A stretch of 64,000 bases of DNA from Roseiarcus sp963832305 (lineage in GTDB: Bacteria > Pseudomonadota > Alphaproteobacteria > Rhizobiales > Beijerinckiaceae), in the NCBI GenBank assembly GCA_963832305.1, contig CAWHTU010000026.1, positions 62,001 to 126,000 on the forward strand, in the 5' to 3' direction. Positions 33,703-42,710 of this stretch are shown here, one piece after another. Position 1 is the first letter of the stretch. Each line of letters starts with the position of its first letter. Made by a program: the position numbers and the translations under genes. The notes below the pieces were generated by a model, which saw only the letters and a list, made by a program, of their open reading frames with translations, made no database searches and was not told the DNA's origin.

Positions 33703-34587
33703 ATGTCCGATCCCCTGAACGCGACCCCGCAGCAGCAGTCCGAAATACTCATGCAGGCGCTGCCGCACATGCTGCGCTATGACGAGGCGATCGTGGTGGT
33801 GAAGTACGGCGGCCACGCGATGGGCGACGAGGACAAGGCGCGCGACTTCGCCAAGGATATGGTGCTCCTGGAGCAGGCCGGCATCAATCCGGTGGTCGTG
33901 CATGGCGGCGGGCCGCAGATCGGGACGATGCTGAAGAAGCTCGGCATCGAATCGCATTTTTCCGGCGGCCTTCGGGTCACCGACAAGCCGACCATGGAAA
34001 TCGTCGAGATGGTGCTCGCCGGATCGATCAACAAGCAGATCGTCGGTTCGATCAACGCCGAGGGCGGGCGGGCGGTTGGCCTCTGCGGCAAGGACGGCAA
34101 CATGGTCAGCGCGCGCAAGGTCCACCGCCCCCACAGTCCCGGCGAAGACGTCGTCGATCTCGGCTTTGTCGGCGAGCCCGACAAGGTGGACGTGACGGTG
34201 CTCGAGCAGATTCTCGGCCGCGAGCTGATCCCGGTTCTGGCGCCGGTTGCGCAAGGCGCCGATGGGCAGACCTATAACGTCAACGCCGACACTTTCGCCG
34301 GCGCCGTGGCCGGCGCGCTCGGCGCCAAACGCCTGCTGTTTCTCACCGACGTTCCCGGCGTCCTCGACAAGAGCGGCGAGCTGATCAAGGAACTGAGGAT
34401 CGACGACATCCGCAGCCTCATCGCTGAGGGCACGATCACCGGCGGCATGATCCCCAAGGTCGAGACATGCATCTATGCCCTCGAGCGCGGCGTCGAGGGC
34501 GTCGTGATCCTCGACGGCAAAGTCCCGCACGCGGTGCTGATCGAGCTCCTGACGGATTATGGCGCGGGCACGCTGATTATGCGATAG
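33703..34587 (+). CDS. argB: Acetylglutamate kinase
   Basis: A 294-residue amino-acid kinase that phosphorylates N-acetylglutamate in arginine synthesis. Recognisable are VVKYGGHAMGDE, VVVHGGGPQIG, SGGLRVTDKPTMEIVEMVLAG, INAEGGRAVGLCGKDGNM, TFAGAVAGALGAKRLLFLTDVPGVLD and GGMIPKVETC. The N-terminal extension helix (about 25 residues) is the type linked to hexameric, arginine-sensitive enzymes. It is read divergently from choX, and the following tsaB gene starts 25 bases after its stop. Confidence 0.95.
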   Translation: MSDPLNATPQQQSEILMQALPHMLRYDEAIVVVKYGGHAMGDEDKARDFAKDMVLLEQAGINPVVVHGGGPQIGTMLKKLGIESHFSGGLRVTDKPTMEIVEMVLAGSINKQIVGSINAEGGRAVGLCGKDGNMVSARKVHRPHSPGEDVVDLGFVGEPDKVDVTVLEQILGRELIPVLAPVAQGADGQTYNVNADTFAGAVAGALGAKRLLFLTDVPGVLDKSGELIKELRIDDIRSLIAEGTITGGMIPKVETCIYALERGVEGVVILDGKVPHAVLIELLTDYGAGTLIMR

Positions 34588-34612
34588 CGAGCCATCGAGG
34601 CGGAGCGGGCGC

Positions 34613-35302
34613 ATGCGCATTCTGGCGATCGACACGTCCTGCGGAGCGGCGTCGGTCGCGGTCGTCGAAAGCGGCCAGGCCGAGCCGCTGGCGGTGATGA
34701 CCAAGCGGATGGCGCGCGGTCACGCGGACGCGCTCGCGCCGATGGTCGAAGAGGTGATGCGCGGCCTCGACGGCGGTTTTGCTTCGCTGTCGCGGATTGC
34801 GGTCGCGACCGGTCCCGGCTCCTTCACCGGCATCCGCGTCGGCCTTGCGATGGCGCGAGCAATGGCGGTCGCGCTCGCGATCCCGGTGGTCGGCGTTTCG
34901 ACCTTGGCCGCGTTCGCAACGCCGCTCCTCACCGCGCCGAGGCCCGGAATCATCGCCGCGGCGATCGACGCTCGCCACGGGTCGGTTTATTTTCAGTTGT
35001 TCGAGGCGACCGGCCGCCCCCTGGGGCCGCCACGCTGCGATACGGCGCGCGAATGCGTGCGCGCGATCGGCGCCGGTCCGGCTTGGCTCGCGGGCGACGC
35101 GGCCGCGCTCATCGCCAATGAAGCGCACCGGGCCGGCCTGCCATACGATCTCGACGCCGGCAGGGACTCGCCGGACATCGTCGCCCTGGCATGGATGGGC
35201 CTCGCCGTCGATCCCGCGGCGAGCCCGGCGCGCCCAGTCTATGTGAAGCCGCCAGACGCCCGGCCGAACCCGGCCGAGTCGATCGCCCGCGCGCCCGCCT
35301 GA
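34613..35302 (+). CDS. tsaB: tRNA threonylcarbamoyladenosine biosynthesis protein TsaB
   Basis: A 229-residue member of the TsaB/YeaZ family, the scaffold partner of TsaD and TsaE in making t6A37 of ANN-decoding tRNAs. The N-terminal MRILAIDTSCGAASVAVVE, RGHADALAPMVEEV and VATGPGSFTGIRVGLAMARAM are diagnostic. As in other TsaB proteins, the ASKHA fold lacks the metal-binding histidines of TsaD. It lies just before rimI, the usual alphaproteobacterial pairing. Confidence 0.93.
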   Translation: MRILAIDTSCGAASVAVVESGQAEPLAVMTKRMARGHADALAPMVEEVMRGLDGGFASLSRIAVATGPGSFTGIRVGLAMARAMAVALAIPVVGVSTLAAFATPLLTAPRPGIIAAAIDARHGSVYFQLFEATGRPLGPPRCDTARECVRAIGAGPAWLAGDAAALIANEAHRAGLPYDLDAGRDSPDIVALAWMGLAVDPAASPARPVYVKPPDARPNPAESIARAPA

Positions 35303-35319
35303 GACTACTGCATAGAGCC

Positions 35320-35802
35320 ATGATCTTCGGCCTGCGCCGATCCTCCCCGCCCGTTATCCGCCCGCTCCGGCCGGACAAGGCGGAAGCCTGCGCTCGTCTC
35401 CACGCCAAGGGCTTCGCCCATCCTTGGTCGGCCCAGGAGGTCGCCGCCCTGATCGCGAGCGCCTCGACGCTCGCCGCGGCGGCGCTCGACCCGGCAAACG
35501 GCCGACTGCGCGGGTTCGTGCTGGCGCGGCTGGCCGCGGACGAAGCGGAGATCCTCACCATCGCCGTCGAGGCCGCCTCCCGAGGCAGGGGCGTGGGCCG
35601 GGCGTTGCTCAGCGAGGCTCTGCGCCAGGCGGCGAACGCTGGCGCGAAGGCGATGTTCCTCGAGGTCGGCAAGGACAATGCGCCGGCGTTGGCGCTCTAC
35701 GAGCGGTTCGGCTTCGTCAAGGTCGGCGAACGCGCCGGCTACTATCGCCGCAAGGATGGAACCCGGGCCGCCGCGGTCATCATGCGCAAGGCGCTGGATT
35801 GA
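35320..35802 (+). CDS. rimI: Ribosomal protein alanine N-acetyltransferase (GNAT, RimI)
   Basis: A 160-residue GNAT acetyltransferase: LHAKGFAHPWSAQEV near the N-terminus, the acetyl-CoA loop VEAASRGRGVGRALL (R/Q-x-x-G-x-G/A pattern), then EVGKDNAPALALYERFGFVKVGERAGYYRR, typical of RimI, which acetylates the N-terminus of ribosomal protein S18. ATG 35320 is preferred over the longer frame from 35191, which would overlap tsaB. In related genomes a fur/mur-type regulator usually follows; here it is absent. Confidence 0.9.
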   Translation: MIFGLRRSSPPVIRPLRPDKAEACARLHAKGFAHPWSAQEVAALIASASTLAAAALDPANGRLRGFVLARLAADEAEILTIAVEAASRGRGVGRALLSEALRQAANAGAKAMFLEVGKDNAPALALYERFGFVKVGERAGYYRRKDGTRAAAVIMRKALD

Positions 35803-35893
35803 ACGCCGCTGTTCCCGCTGCGCGATCGATAGTATGTCGCTGGGTCTGAGCCGTGGCTTATAGACGATAATTCCTCTCCGCTACGGCTCCTGC

Positions 35894-36523
35894 CTACCGC
35901 CTTGCCGAGGGCGTCTGCGATGCATTCGTTGTGGTCAGCGGAGCCTTTCTCATCAGTTGCGGCGCCGTCACCATCGGACGGATCGCAACCGGACCATTGT
36001 AAATATCGTTTGGGGGGTTTGCCTCGGCCGCTTGGTCCGGATCGGGTTTTGCCGATAAGTTGGAAACTGAGCGATACGCCATTCGTACCTTAGCTTCACA
36101 TTTATCTCTGGCTGCGCGTGCTCCTCTCTGGAAACGAGCGTTAGCGATCTTCATTCGATCTATCGCGCTCGCCATTTTCTTTAAATCATCTTCTACGTCG
36201 TCCAGCGCCCTTTTTGCCGCCATAAGCTCTTTGTCGTCGGGTAGAATTTCCCCAGTTATTTCCGGCGCTCTACTGCAAAGAACCACGATTTGGCAGATTT
36301 GCTCACTGTCTTCGTTAGAGCATCGCGTCGCCTTCAGATTGTCCAACGTCCTGTCGGCAGCTTCGCGGCTTTCCGCGGTCCACGACGCTTGATTCTTCTC
36401 TTCTTGAGAAAATCGTTCCTGCGCCCGCCTGAAAATATCATCCGCAGTCTGCGCAAGTGACAAGCACGTGAATGGTAGCGTAGCCAATCCTGTTGCGATT
36501 GCAGCGGCAGTCGTCTTTTTCAT
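35894..36523 (-). CDS. Exported protein of unknown function in an AT-richer segment
   Basis: A 209-residue product from ATG 36523 (GTG 36532 is an alternative). A signal peptide (MKKTTAAAIATGLATLPFTCLSLAQ) is followed by a mostly alpha-helical, charged body (DDIFRRAQERFSQEEKNQ, ALDDVEDDLKKMASAIDRMKIANARF) with four cysteines (TRCSNEDSEQICQIVVLCS, RDKC) and a Pro/Ala-rich tail. No known family recognised. Base and codon composition is visibly less GC-rich than neighbours, suggesting acquisition. It lies opposite in strand within the otherwise collinear rimI-miaB block. Confidence 0.6.
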   Translation of the reverse strand: MKKTTAAAIATGLATLPFTCLSLAQTADDIFRRAQERFSQEEKNQASWTAESREAADRTLDNLKATRCSNEDSEQICQIVVLCSRAPEITGEILPDDKELMAAKRALDDVEDDLKKMASAIDRMKIANARFQRGARAARDKCEAKVRMAYRSVSNLSAKPDPDQAAEANPPNDIYNGPVAIRPMVTAPQLMRKAPLTTTNASQTPSARR

Positions 36524-36807
36524 GCCCCTCACCGTAGATGAGGCGTCATCGCGCTTCGATATATTGTCAAGTCACCGTATGCGAGGTTGTTCTTCTTGAT
36601 TCGATTGCGCCCCGTTGACCAGATATGCTTGTGCTTGGGTGGCATATTTCAGGCGGATGTGGCAAGCCAAAAACGCCGCGCGCTGGATGTTTGTCGCCTC
36701 AAATTTACTCGCCAAAAAATCAAGCAAAATCAATGTTTTCGCGGATATGGCTTTTCTCCGGACCGGAAAGCGCCTACATTCCGTCTGAGACCATTCTGGA
36801 GTCCTAA

Positions 36808-38217
36808 TTGTCCGAATTGTTTGTGCTTGAAGACGACCGTCGAGTTGCCAGTCCCGTGCGGGACGATGGCCGACGGGTGTTCATCAAGTCATTCGGATGC
36901 CAGATGAACGTCTACGACGCCGAGCGGATGAGCGACATTGCGGCCGAGCAGGGCTACCGTGAGGCTCGAGCGCTCGAGGATGCCGATCTTATCGTTCTCA
37001 ACACCTGCCATATCCGCGAACGGGCGTCGGAAAAGATCTATTCCGAGCTCGGCAAGCTGCGCGAGCTCAAGGACGAGCGCAGCCGCGCTGGGCGGCCGAC
37101 GACGCTGGTCGTCGCTGGCTGCCTCGCCCAGGCCGAGGGCGCGGAAATCCTCCGCCGCCAGCCCGCCGTCGATGTCGTGGTCGGTCCGCAGAGTTTTCAC
37201 CGCCTGCCCGAGCTTTTGCGTGAAGCACGCCTTCGGCCGGGCGTCGTCGCCGCCGATTTCCCGGCCGAGGACAAGTTTGCCCACCTCCCCTTGGCCACGC
37301 CCGAGGCGATCGCCAGGCGCGGCGTCTCGGCGTTCGTGACCGTCCAGGAGGGCTGCGACAAGTTCTGCTCGTTCTGCGTCGTGCCATATACCCGCGGCGC
37401 CGAGGTTTCGCGTCCCGTCCGCCCGGTCGTGGACGAGATCGCGCGCCTCGCGGCGGCCGGCGTCCGCGAGGTCACGCTGCTCGGACAGAACGTCAACGCC
37501 TATCACGGGCAGGACGGCGACGGCCGCGCGGTCGGGCTCGCCGGATTGATCCGCGCCGCCGCCGCCGTGCCCGGGATCGCCCGTGTCCGCTATGCGACCT
37601 CGCACCCGGGCGACATGAGCGCCGACCTGATCGAGGCCCATCGCGACGTTCGCGCGCTCGCGCCTTACCTCCATCTGCCGGTCCAGTCCGGCTCGGACCG
37701 GGTTCTGAAGGCGATGAATCGGCGCCATCGCGCCGCCGATTTTCTGGCCACTGTGGCGCAAGTGCGCGCGGCGCGGCCGGACGTAGCGTTCTCGTCCGAC
37801 TTCATCGTCGGCTATCCGGGTGAAACCGACGCCGATTTCGAGGCGACGCTGGCGCTCGTGCGCCGAGTCGGTTTCGCCTCGTCCTACGCCTTCAAATATT
37901 CCGCCCGGCCCGGAACCCCAGCCGCCGAGGCGCCGGGCCAGATCGACGCGGCGACGAAGAACAAGCGGCTCGCCCGGCTTCAGGCGCTGATCGAGGATGA
38001 GCGGCAGACTTTCAACCGGGCGACGCTCGGACGCCGCCTCGATGTTCTGTTCGAGAAGCCGGGCCGGCGCGAAGGCCAGGTCATTGGGCGCTCGCCCTAT
38101 ATGCAGGCGGTGTTCGCGGATGCGCCGAAGTCGCTCATCGGCGTCATGTCGCAAGTCGAGATCGTCGGCGTCGAGCCCCACTCGCTCCGCGGACGCGTTG
38201 TCTCGCCAGCGTCGTAA
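36808..38217 (+). CDS. miaB: tRNA-2-methylthio-N6-dimethylallyladenosine synthase
   Basis: A 469-residue radical SAM methylthiotransferase acting on i6A37 of tRNA. Three N-terminal Cys for the auxiliary 4Fe-4S cluster lie in FGCQMNVYD, LNTCHIRE and VAGCLAQAEG. The radical SAM motif is CDKFCSFCVVPYTRG, and RSYPYMQ-like GRSPYMQAVF and IVGVEPHSLRGRVV form the C-terminal TRAM domain. Translation appears to begin at TTG 36808 shortly after CTGGAG. The gene is followed by phoH after 18 bases. Confidence 0.95.
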   Translation: MSELFVLEDDRRVASPVRDDGRRVFIKSFGCQMNVYDAERMSDIAAEQGYREARALEDADLIVLNTCHIRERASEKIYSELGKLRELKDERSRAGRPTTLVVAGCLAQAEGAEILRRQPAVDVVVGPQSFHRLPELLREARLRPGVVAADFPAEDKFAHLPLATPEAIARRGVSAFVTVQEGCDKFCSFCVVPYTRGAEVSRPVRPVVDEIARLAAAGVREVTLLGQNVNAYHGQDGDGRAVGLAGLIRAAAAVPGIARVRYATSHPGDMSADLIEAHRDVRALAPYLHLPVQSGSDRVLKAMNRRHRAADFLATVAQVRAARPDVAFSSDFIVGYPGETDADFEATLALVRRVGFASSYAFKYSARPGTPAAEAPGQIDAATKNKRLARLQALIEDERQTFNRATLGRRLDVLFEKPGRREGQVIGRSPYMQAVFADAPKSLIGVMSQVEIVGVEPHSLRGRVVSPAS

Positions 38218-38235
38218 ATCTGGGATTTTAATGGC

Positions 38236-39345
38236 GTGCAGGATGATTCCAGACCCCGAGAGGACACAAGGGAGAAGGCCGATTTGAAGCCGCAGGACAG
38301 TTCGCCGACGCGCATCGCCGCAGCCCCCCCTGTCAGCAATCCGACGCTTCGCGAGTCCAAGCCTGCCGAAATCGCCATCGCTTTCCCCGACAACGCCGCC
38401 GCCTCCGTGGTGTTCGGCCACTACGATCAGAACATCGCCCGCATCGAGCGCAGCCTCGGCGTCTCGGCTTACGCCAACGGCAATCAGGTCGTGATCAAGG
38501 GTCCGCGCGAGGCGAGCGAGCAGGCACGCCGGGTGTTCGAGATGCTCTACGAGCGCGTCAAGCAGGGTCAGCCGGCGAGCGAAGGCGATGTCGAGGGCGT
38601 CATCGCCGAGAGCGCCTATCAGGGACTCTTGTTTCCCGGTGACGACGGGTCGAAGGACAGTTTCGGCATCGTCAAGACGCGCAAGCGCGGAGTCGTTCGC
38701 GCTCGCAGCGCCGCCCAGGACCACTATCTCGCGGCGCTGCGCAAGCACGAGCTGGTGTTCGCGGAAGGTCCCGCCGGGACCGGCAAGACCTGGCTCGCGG
38801 TCGGCCACGCCGTCTCGCTGCTCGAGCAGGGCCTGGTCGAACGGCTGGTGCTGTCGCGTCCGGCGGTCGAGGCCGGTGAGCGGCTGGGTTTTCTGCCCGG
38901 CGACATGCGTGACAAGGTCGATCCCTACCTGCGTCCGATCTATGACGCGCTCTACGACTTCATGGACGGGAGAATGGTCGAGCGGGGCATGCAGACCGGA
39001 ATGATCGAGATCGCGCCGCTCGCCTTCATGCGCGGGCGGACGCTGTCCAAGGCCGCGATCCTCCTGGACGAGGCGCAGAACGCGACCGCGATGCAGATGA
39101 AGATGTTTCTCACCCGTCTGGGCGAGGGGTCGCGGATGATGGTCAATGGCGATCCGACCCAGACCGACCTCGCGCCGGGACAGAAATCGGGGCTAGGCGA
39201 CGCGATTTCGCTTCTCAGGTCGATCCCGCGCATTGGTCATGTCCGCTTCACTCATATCGACGTCGTGCGCCACGACCTCGTGCGCCAGATTGTCGAAGCC
39301 TACGAGCGCGCGGGTCGAGAGGGACAGCCGATCGCGCACAAATGA
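38236..39345 (+). CDS. phoH: PhoH-like ATPase (PhoH family, ybeZ type)
   Basis: A 369-residue protein with an N-terminal KH-like region (AFPDNAAASVVFGHYDQNIARIERSLG) and a P-loop ATPase domain: Walker A AEGPAGTGKTWLAVG (about residue 175), LSRPAVEAGERLGFLPGDMRDKVDPYLRPIYDAL, and Walker B ILLDEAQNAT. It probably works with YbeY in ribosome or RNA quality control. Start GTG 38236; TTG 38284 behind GGGAGAAGG is possible. Its stop overlaps the ybeY start codon (ATGA). Confidence 0.92.
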   Translation: MQDDSRPREDTREKADLKPQDSSPTRIAAAPPVSNPTLRESKPAEIAIAFPDNAAASVVFGHYDQNIARIERSLGVSAYANGNQVVIKGPREASEQARRVFEMLYERVKQGQPASEGDVEGVIAESAYQGLLFPGDDGSKDSFGIVKTRKRGVVRARSAAQDHYLAALRKHELVFAEGPAGTGKTWLAVGHAVSLLEQGLVERLVLSRPAVEAGERLGFLPGDMRDKVDPYLRPIYDALYDFMDGRMVERGMQTGMIEIAPLAFMRGRTLSKAAILLDEAQNATAMQMKMFLTRLGEGSRMMVNGDPTQTDLAPGQKSGLGDAISLLRSIPRIGHVRFTHIDVVRHDLVRQIVEAYERAGREGQPIAHK

Positions 39346-39830
39346 GAGTTGCGCTCGACATCAGCGTTCCATCAAGCCTGTGGCGCCGCTTGCCGCGCGC
39401 GCGGGCCATTGCGCGCGAGACGATTGCCGCCGCCATTGCGGAAAGCGCAGCGGTGTTGCACGACGGCGCGGAACTGAGCCTCTGTCTCGCGGATGACGCC
39501 CGGTTGCGGGCGTTGAACCACCGCTGGCGCGGCGTCGACAAGCCAACCAACGTTCTCTCCTTCCCGTCACCGTCGCCCGACCGCCTCTCCGAATCCGTCA
39601 CGCTCGGCGATATCGCTCTGGCCTATGAGACGCTTGCTCGCGAGGCGGGCGAGCTTGGCGTGCCGCTCGCCGACCACTATCGCCATCTCGTCGCCCATGG
39701 ATTTCTCCATCTCATCGGCTACGATCATGGGACGGACAAAGAGGCTGAGCGCATGGAGGCGCTCGAGACCAGGATCATGGCGCGGCTCGGGGCGGCCGAC
39801 CCCTACGCGCGCGAAGTCGCCACGACATGA
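39342..39830 (+). CDS. ybeY: Endoribonuclease YbeY (16S rRNA maturation)
   Basis: A 162-residue UPF0054 metalloenzyme with the zinc motif HLVAHGFLHLIGYDH (three His, H-x3-H-x5-H) near residues 125-139. VDKPTNVLSFPSP and LGDIALAYETLAREA are also typical. It takes part in 16S rRNA 3'-end processing and 70S quality control. It overlaps phoH upstream and corC downstream by four bases each, so the three genes are translationally coupled. Confidence 0.95.
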   Translation: MRVALDISVPSSLWRRLPRARAIARETIAAAIAESAAVLHDGAELSLCLADDARLRALNHRWRGVDKPTNVLSFPSPSPDRLSESVTLGDIALAYETLAREAGELGVPLADHYRHLVAHGFLHLIGYDHGTDKEAERMEALETRIMARLGAADPYAREVATT

Positions 39831-40834
39831 AAGAGACGGAAGAGACCGAGCCGGCGCCGGAGACGCCACTGGCAAGCGGTTCGCGCGAACAGCCGTCAGG
39901 CTTGTTCGACCGCGTGCGGGCCTTGTTTGGCCTCGCGCCGGCCTCGGCGCGCGACGACATTGAGGACGTCATCGAGGAGAGCGCGAGCGAGGAGTTCACC
40001 CCGCAGGAGCGCGCCATCCTCAAGAACGTGCTGGCGCTTCACGACGTCCGGGTCGAGGACGTAATGGTGCCGCGCGCCGACGTCGTCGCGCTCGCGCTCG
40101 ATACGCCGCTTCGCGACGTGCTCGATTGCTTCCGCACCGCGGGCCACTCGCGCCTGCCGGTCTACGACGAAACGCTCGACGATCCGCGCGGCATGATCCA
40201 CATCCGCGATTTTGTCGTCTTCCTCGCGTCCGATCCGCGCTTCGGGCTGATGAGAGGGCCTGAGCCGCCTGACGCCGACGCCGAGACCGGACTTGACATG
40301 CCGCTCTCGGCGGCGCGGATCTTAAGGCCGGTTCTCTACGCGCCCCCGTCGATGCCGGCGCTCGACCTCTTGCTCAAGATGCAGGCCTCCCGCACCCATA
40401 TGGCGCTGGTGATCGATGAATATGGCGGAACCGACGGCCTGGTGTCGATCGAGGACGTGATGGAATCGATCGTCGGCGACATCGAGGACGAGCACGACGA
40501 AGACGAGACGCCGGAACTGCACCCGTCGGGCGACGGCGGCTTCATTGCAGAGGCCCGCGCACCCCTCGACGCCGTCTCCAAGGCGGCCAGCTTCGATTTC
40601 GCTTTGCTCCCCGAGGCCGAGGGCGTGGACACGATCGGCGGCCTTGTGACCGCAGCGGCCGGGCGCGTGCCCAACCGCGGCGAGATCTTGACCGGTCCGG
40701 GCGAATTCGAATTCGAGATCCTCGACGCCGACCCGCGCCGTATCAAGCGCGTGAAAATCTGGCCGCTTTCGGCGCGCGGCATGAAGCCGCCCACGCCGGC
40801 GGCGGCGGACGCCAAACTGAGCGGCCAGCCTTAA
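39827..40834 (+). CDS. corC: CorC/hemolysin-family CBS domain protein
   Basis: A 335-residue soluble protein with two CBS domains (DVMVPRADVVALALDTPLRDVLDCFRTAGHSRLPVY; LLLKMQASRTHMALVIDEYGGTDGLVSIEDVMESIVGDIEDEHD) and a C-terminal CorC_HlyC domain (VDTIGGLVTAAAGRVPNRGE...RRIKRVKI). There is no DUF21 membrane domain. Proteins of this type are linked to magnesium/cobalt efflux or ribosome-associated functions in this operon. In related genomes lnt follows directly; here a 6.5-kb island intervenes. Confidence 0.92.
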   Translation: MKETEETEPAPETPLASGSREQPSGLFDRVRALFGLAPASARDDIEDVIEESASEEFTPQERAILKNVLALHDVRVEDVMVPRADVVALALDTPLRDVLDCFRTAGHSRLPVYDETLDDPRGMIHIRDFVVFLASDPRFGLMRGPEPPDADAETGLDMPLSAARILRPVLYAPPSMPALDLLLKMQASRTHMALVIDEYGGTDGLVSIEDVMESIVGDIEDEHDEDETPELHPSGDGGFIAEARAPLDAVSKAASFDFALLPEAEGVDTIGGLVTAAAGRVPNRGEILTGPGEFEFEILDADPRRIKRVKIWPLSARGMKPPTPAAADAKLSGQP

Positions 40835-40877
40835 AGCGGATGGTGGCGACGAATCGCCGTCTTCCGTCCGATCCTCC

Positions 40878-41648
40878 TCAGATCGACTTCACCTCGCCGC
40901 CGTCCATGCGCAGCGTCGAGCCTGTCATCCAGCGGGCGCCGGGCGAGACGAGGAAGGCCATCAGCTCGGCGATCTCCTCCGGCTCGCCGTAGCGGGCGAT
41001 GCCCGCTTCCTTCGGGAAATTGGCCGTCGCCGCCTCGACGGTCATATTGTGCAGCGGCGCCCAGTGCTCGAGATAGGACCGGCGCCGCCCGGTCATCACC
41101 GGGCCGGGGAGGACGCTGTTGACCTGCACGCCATCGGCGATTCCTCGATCCGAGAACGCTTTCGCCAGCGCGACGATGGCGGCGTTGATCGCGCCGACCG
41201 CCGCGTAAGGCGCTTTCGGAAACAGCGCGGAGTTGCCCGACATCAGGACCACGGCGCCATTGGCCGCCTTCAGGGCCGGCCACGCGGCGATCGTCAGCCG
41301 CCGCGCGCCGTGCAGCTTGAGCGCCAGGCCCGCGTCCCACTGAGCGTCGGTCATCTCGAAGAGGTCGATCTGCGGAACGGCGCCCGCGATGTTGAGCAAC
41401 GCGTCGATCTGACCGAACGTCGCGGAAGCCTGATCGACGACAGCCTGAGCGGCGGCTGGCTCAGAGAGGTCGATGTCGATGACCAGCGCCTCGGCGCCGG
41501 CGGCGTTCACCGACTTCGCCGTTTCATCCAGATTGGCGCGGTCACGCGCGGCGAGGACGAGGGCGGAGAAGTCGCGCGCGAGGCGGATGGCCGTCGCCCG
41601 GCCGATGCCCTGGCTCGCGCCGGTGACGATCGCGACTGACTTCGCCAT
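40878..41648 (-). CDS. SDR-family protein lacking the YxxxK catalytic lysine
   Basis: A 256-residue protein from ATG 41648 (GAGGAGG ribosome binding site). The NAD(P) motif TGASQGIGRATA and a C-terminal GARWMTGSTLRMDGG are normal SDR features. The catalytic segment reads SGNSALFPKAPYAAVGAINAAI, giving Tyr-x-x-x-Gly instead of Tyr-x-x-x-Lys; INIAGAV-like NIAGAV replaces NNAG. It may be a non-catalytic or mechanistically divergent SDR. It is probably co-transcribed with the hydrolase that starts at 42525, 31 bases upstream. Confidence 0.83.
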   Translation of the reverse strand: MAKSVAIVTGASQGIGRATAIRLARDFSALVLAARDRANLDETAKSVNAAGAEALVIDIDLSEPAAAQAVVDQASATFGQIDALLNIAGAVPQIDLFEMTDAQWDAGLALKLHGARRLTIAAWPALKAANGAVVLMSGNSALFPKAPYAAVGAINAAIVALAKAFSDRGIADGVQVNSVLPGPVMTGRRRSYLEHWAPLHNMTVEAATANFPKEAGIARYGEPEEIAELMAFLVSPGARWMTGSTLRMDGGEVKSI

Positions 41649-41679
41649 GGAGAGGCCTCCTCGATTTCGCAAGCCGTGA

Positions 41680-42525
41680 TCAGCGGGGAAGGAAGTCGCG
41701 GATCGCCGCCGCGATCTCGGCCGTATGGGTCTCGAGCGCGAAATGCCCGGTGTCGAAAAAGCGCACGACCGCGCCCGGGATGTCGCGCTTGAACGCCTCG
41801 GCGCCCGGCGGCAGGAAGAACGGATCGTTCTTGCCCCACGCGGCCAGCAGGGGCGGCTTGTGGGTCCGGAAATACTGCTGGAAGGTCGGGTAGAGCGCGA
41901 CATTGCTCTTGTAGTCGCCGAAGAGGTCGAGCTGCACCTCCGCCACGCCGGGCCGGGAGAGGTAGAAATTGTCGAGCGAGTAGCCGTCGGGGGAGACTCT
42001 CGTCGGGTCGGGCGCGCCGTGTGTGTACTGCCAGACGGTCGTCTCCGGCTTGAGGAACGGGCGCAGCGCCTCCCGGTTTGCCGGCGAAGGGTCTTGCCAG
42101 TAGGCGCGGATCGGCTTCCAGCCGTCGCTCAAGCCCTCTTCGTAGGCGTTGCCGTTCTGCGAAATGATCGCGGTGATCCGGTCCGGATGCTTGACCGCCA
42201 GCCGGAACCCCGTCGGCGCGCCGTAGTCGAATACGTAGACGGCATAGCGGTCGAAGCCGATGGTCTCGGTGAAGCGGTCGATCGTCTCCGCAACCCGGTC
42301 GAAGGTGTTCGCCCCATTCGGCATGTCGGAGTTGCCGAAGCCCGGGAGATCGGGCGCGACGATATGGAATCGGTCGGCGAGCAGCGGGATGAGATCGCGG
42401 AACATATGGCCGGCGGTCGGGAAGCCGTGCAGCAACAGCAGCTTCGGCGCGCCGGGCGCGCCCGCCTCGCGGTAGAAGACACTGCGGCCGTCGACCTTGG
42501 CGGTCCGATAGTGGATGGCGGTCAT
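41680..42525 (-). CDS. Alpha/beta hydrolase with Asp nucleophile (dehalogenase/epoxide hydrolase-like)
   Basis: A 281-residue product from ATG 42525 behind AAGGAGAAG. Motifs: LLHGFPTAGHMFRDLIPLL (oxyanion HGFP), DLPGFGNSDMP, nucleophile elbow VFDYGAPTG with Asp, a Trp/Tyr-rich cap (GWKPIRAYWQDPS) and the catalytic His in FFDTGHFALE. The Asp nucleophile suggests haloalkane, haloacid or epoxide hydrolysis; fluoroacetate dehalogenases have a related layout but usually GHDRGG. It is transcribed with the atypical SDR downstream and lies near the Ala-elbow hydrolase upstream. Confidence 0.85.
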   Translation of the reverse strand: MTAIHYRTAKVDGRSVFYREAGAPGAPKLLLLHGFPTAGHMFRDLIPLLADRFHIVAPDLPGFGNSDMPNGANTFDRVAETIDRFTETIGFDRYAVYVFDYGAPTGFRLAVKHPDRITAIISQNGNAYEEGLSDGWKPIRAYWQDPSPANREALRPFLKPETTVWQYTHGAPDPTRVSPDGYSLDNFYLSRPGVAEVQLDLFGDYKSNVALYPTFQQYFRTHKPPLLAAWGKNDPFFLPPGAEAFKRDIPGAVVRFFDTGHFALETHTAEIAAAIRDFLPR

Positions 42526-42710
42526 CTCGCTTCTCCTTCGGTGAGCAATAATCATCTCGCTGTGGCGCGGCCGGCCACGACGGCTGGCCGGGCTGCGCCG
42601 GCGTTTCCCTCTTGCTCCTCCCCCGGGCCCATGCAGTTCGAATTCAGCGCTGTCGCGCGCCGCACGCGTCAGACCCTGCTTGTGGAGCCGGCGGCTGCGG
42701 CTCCATGAAG

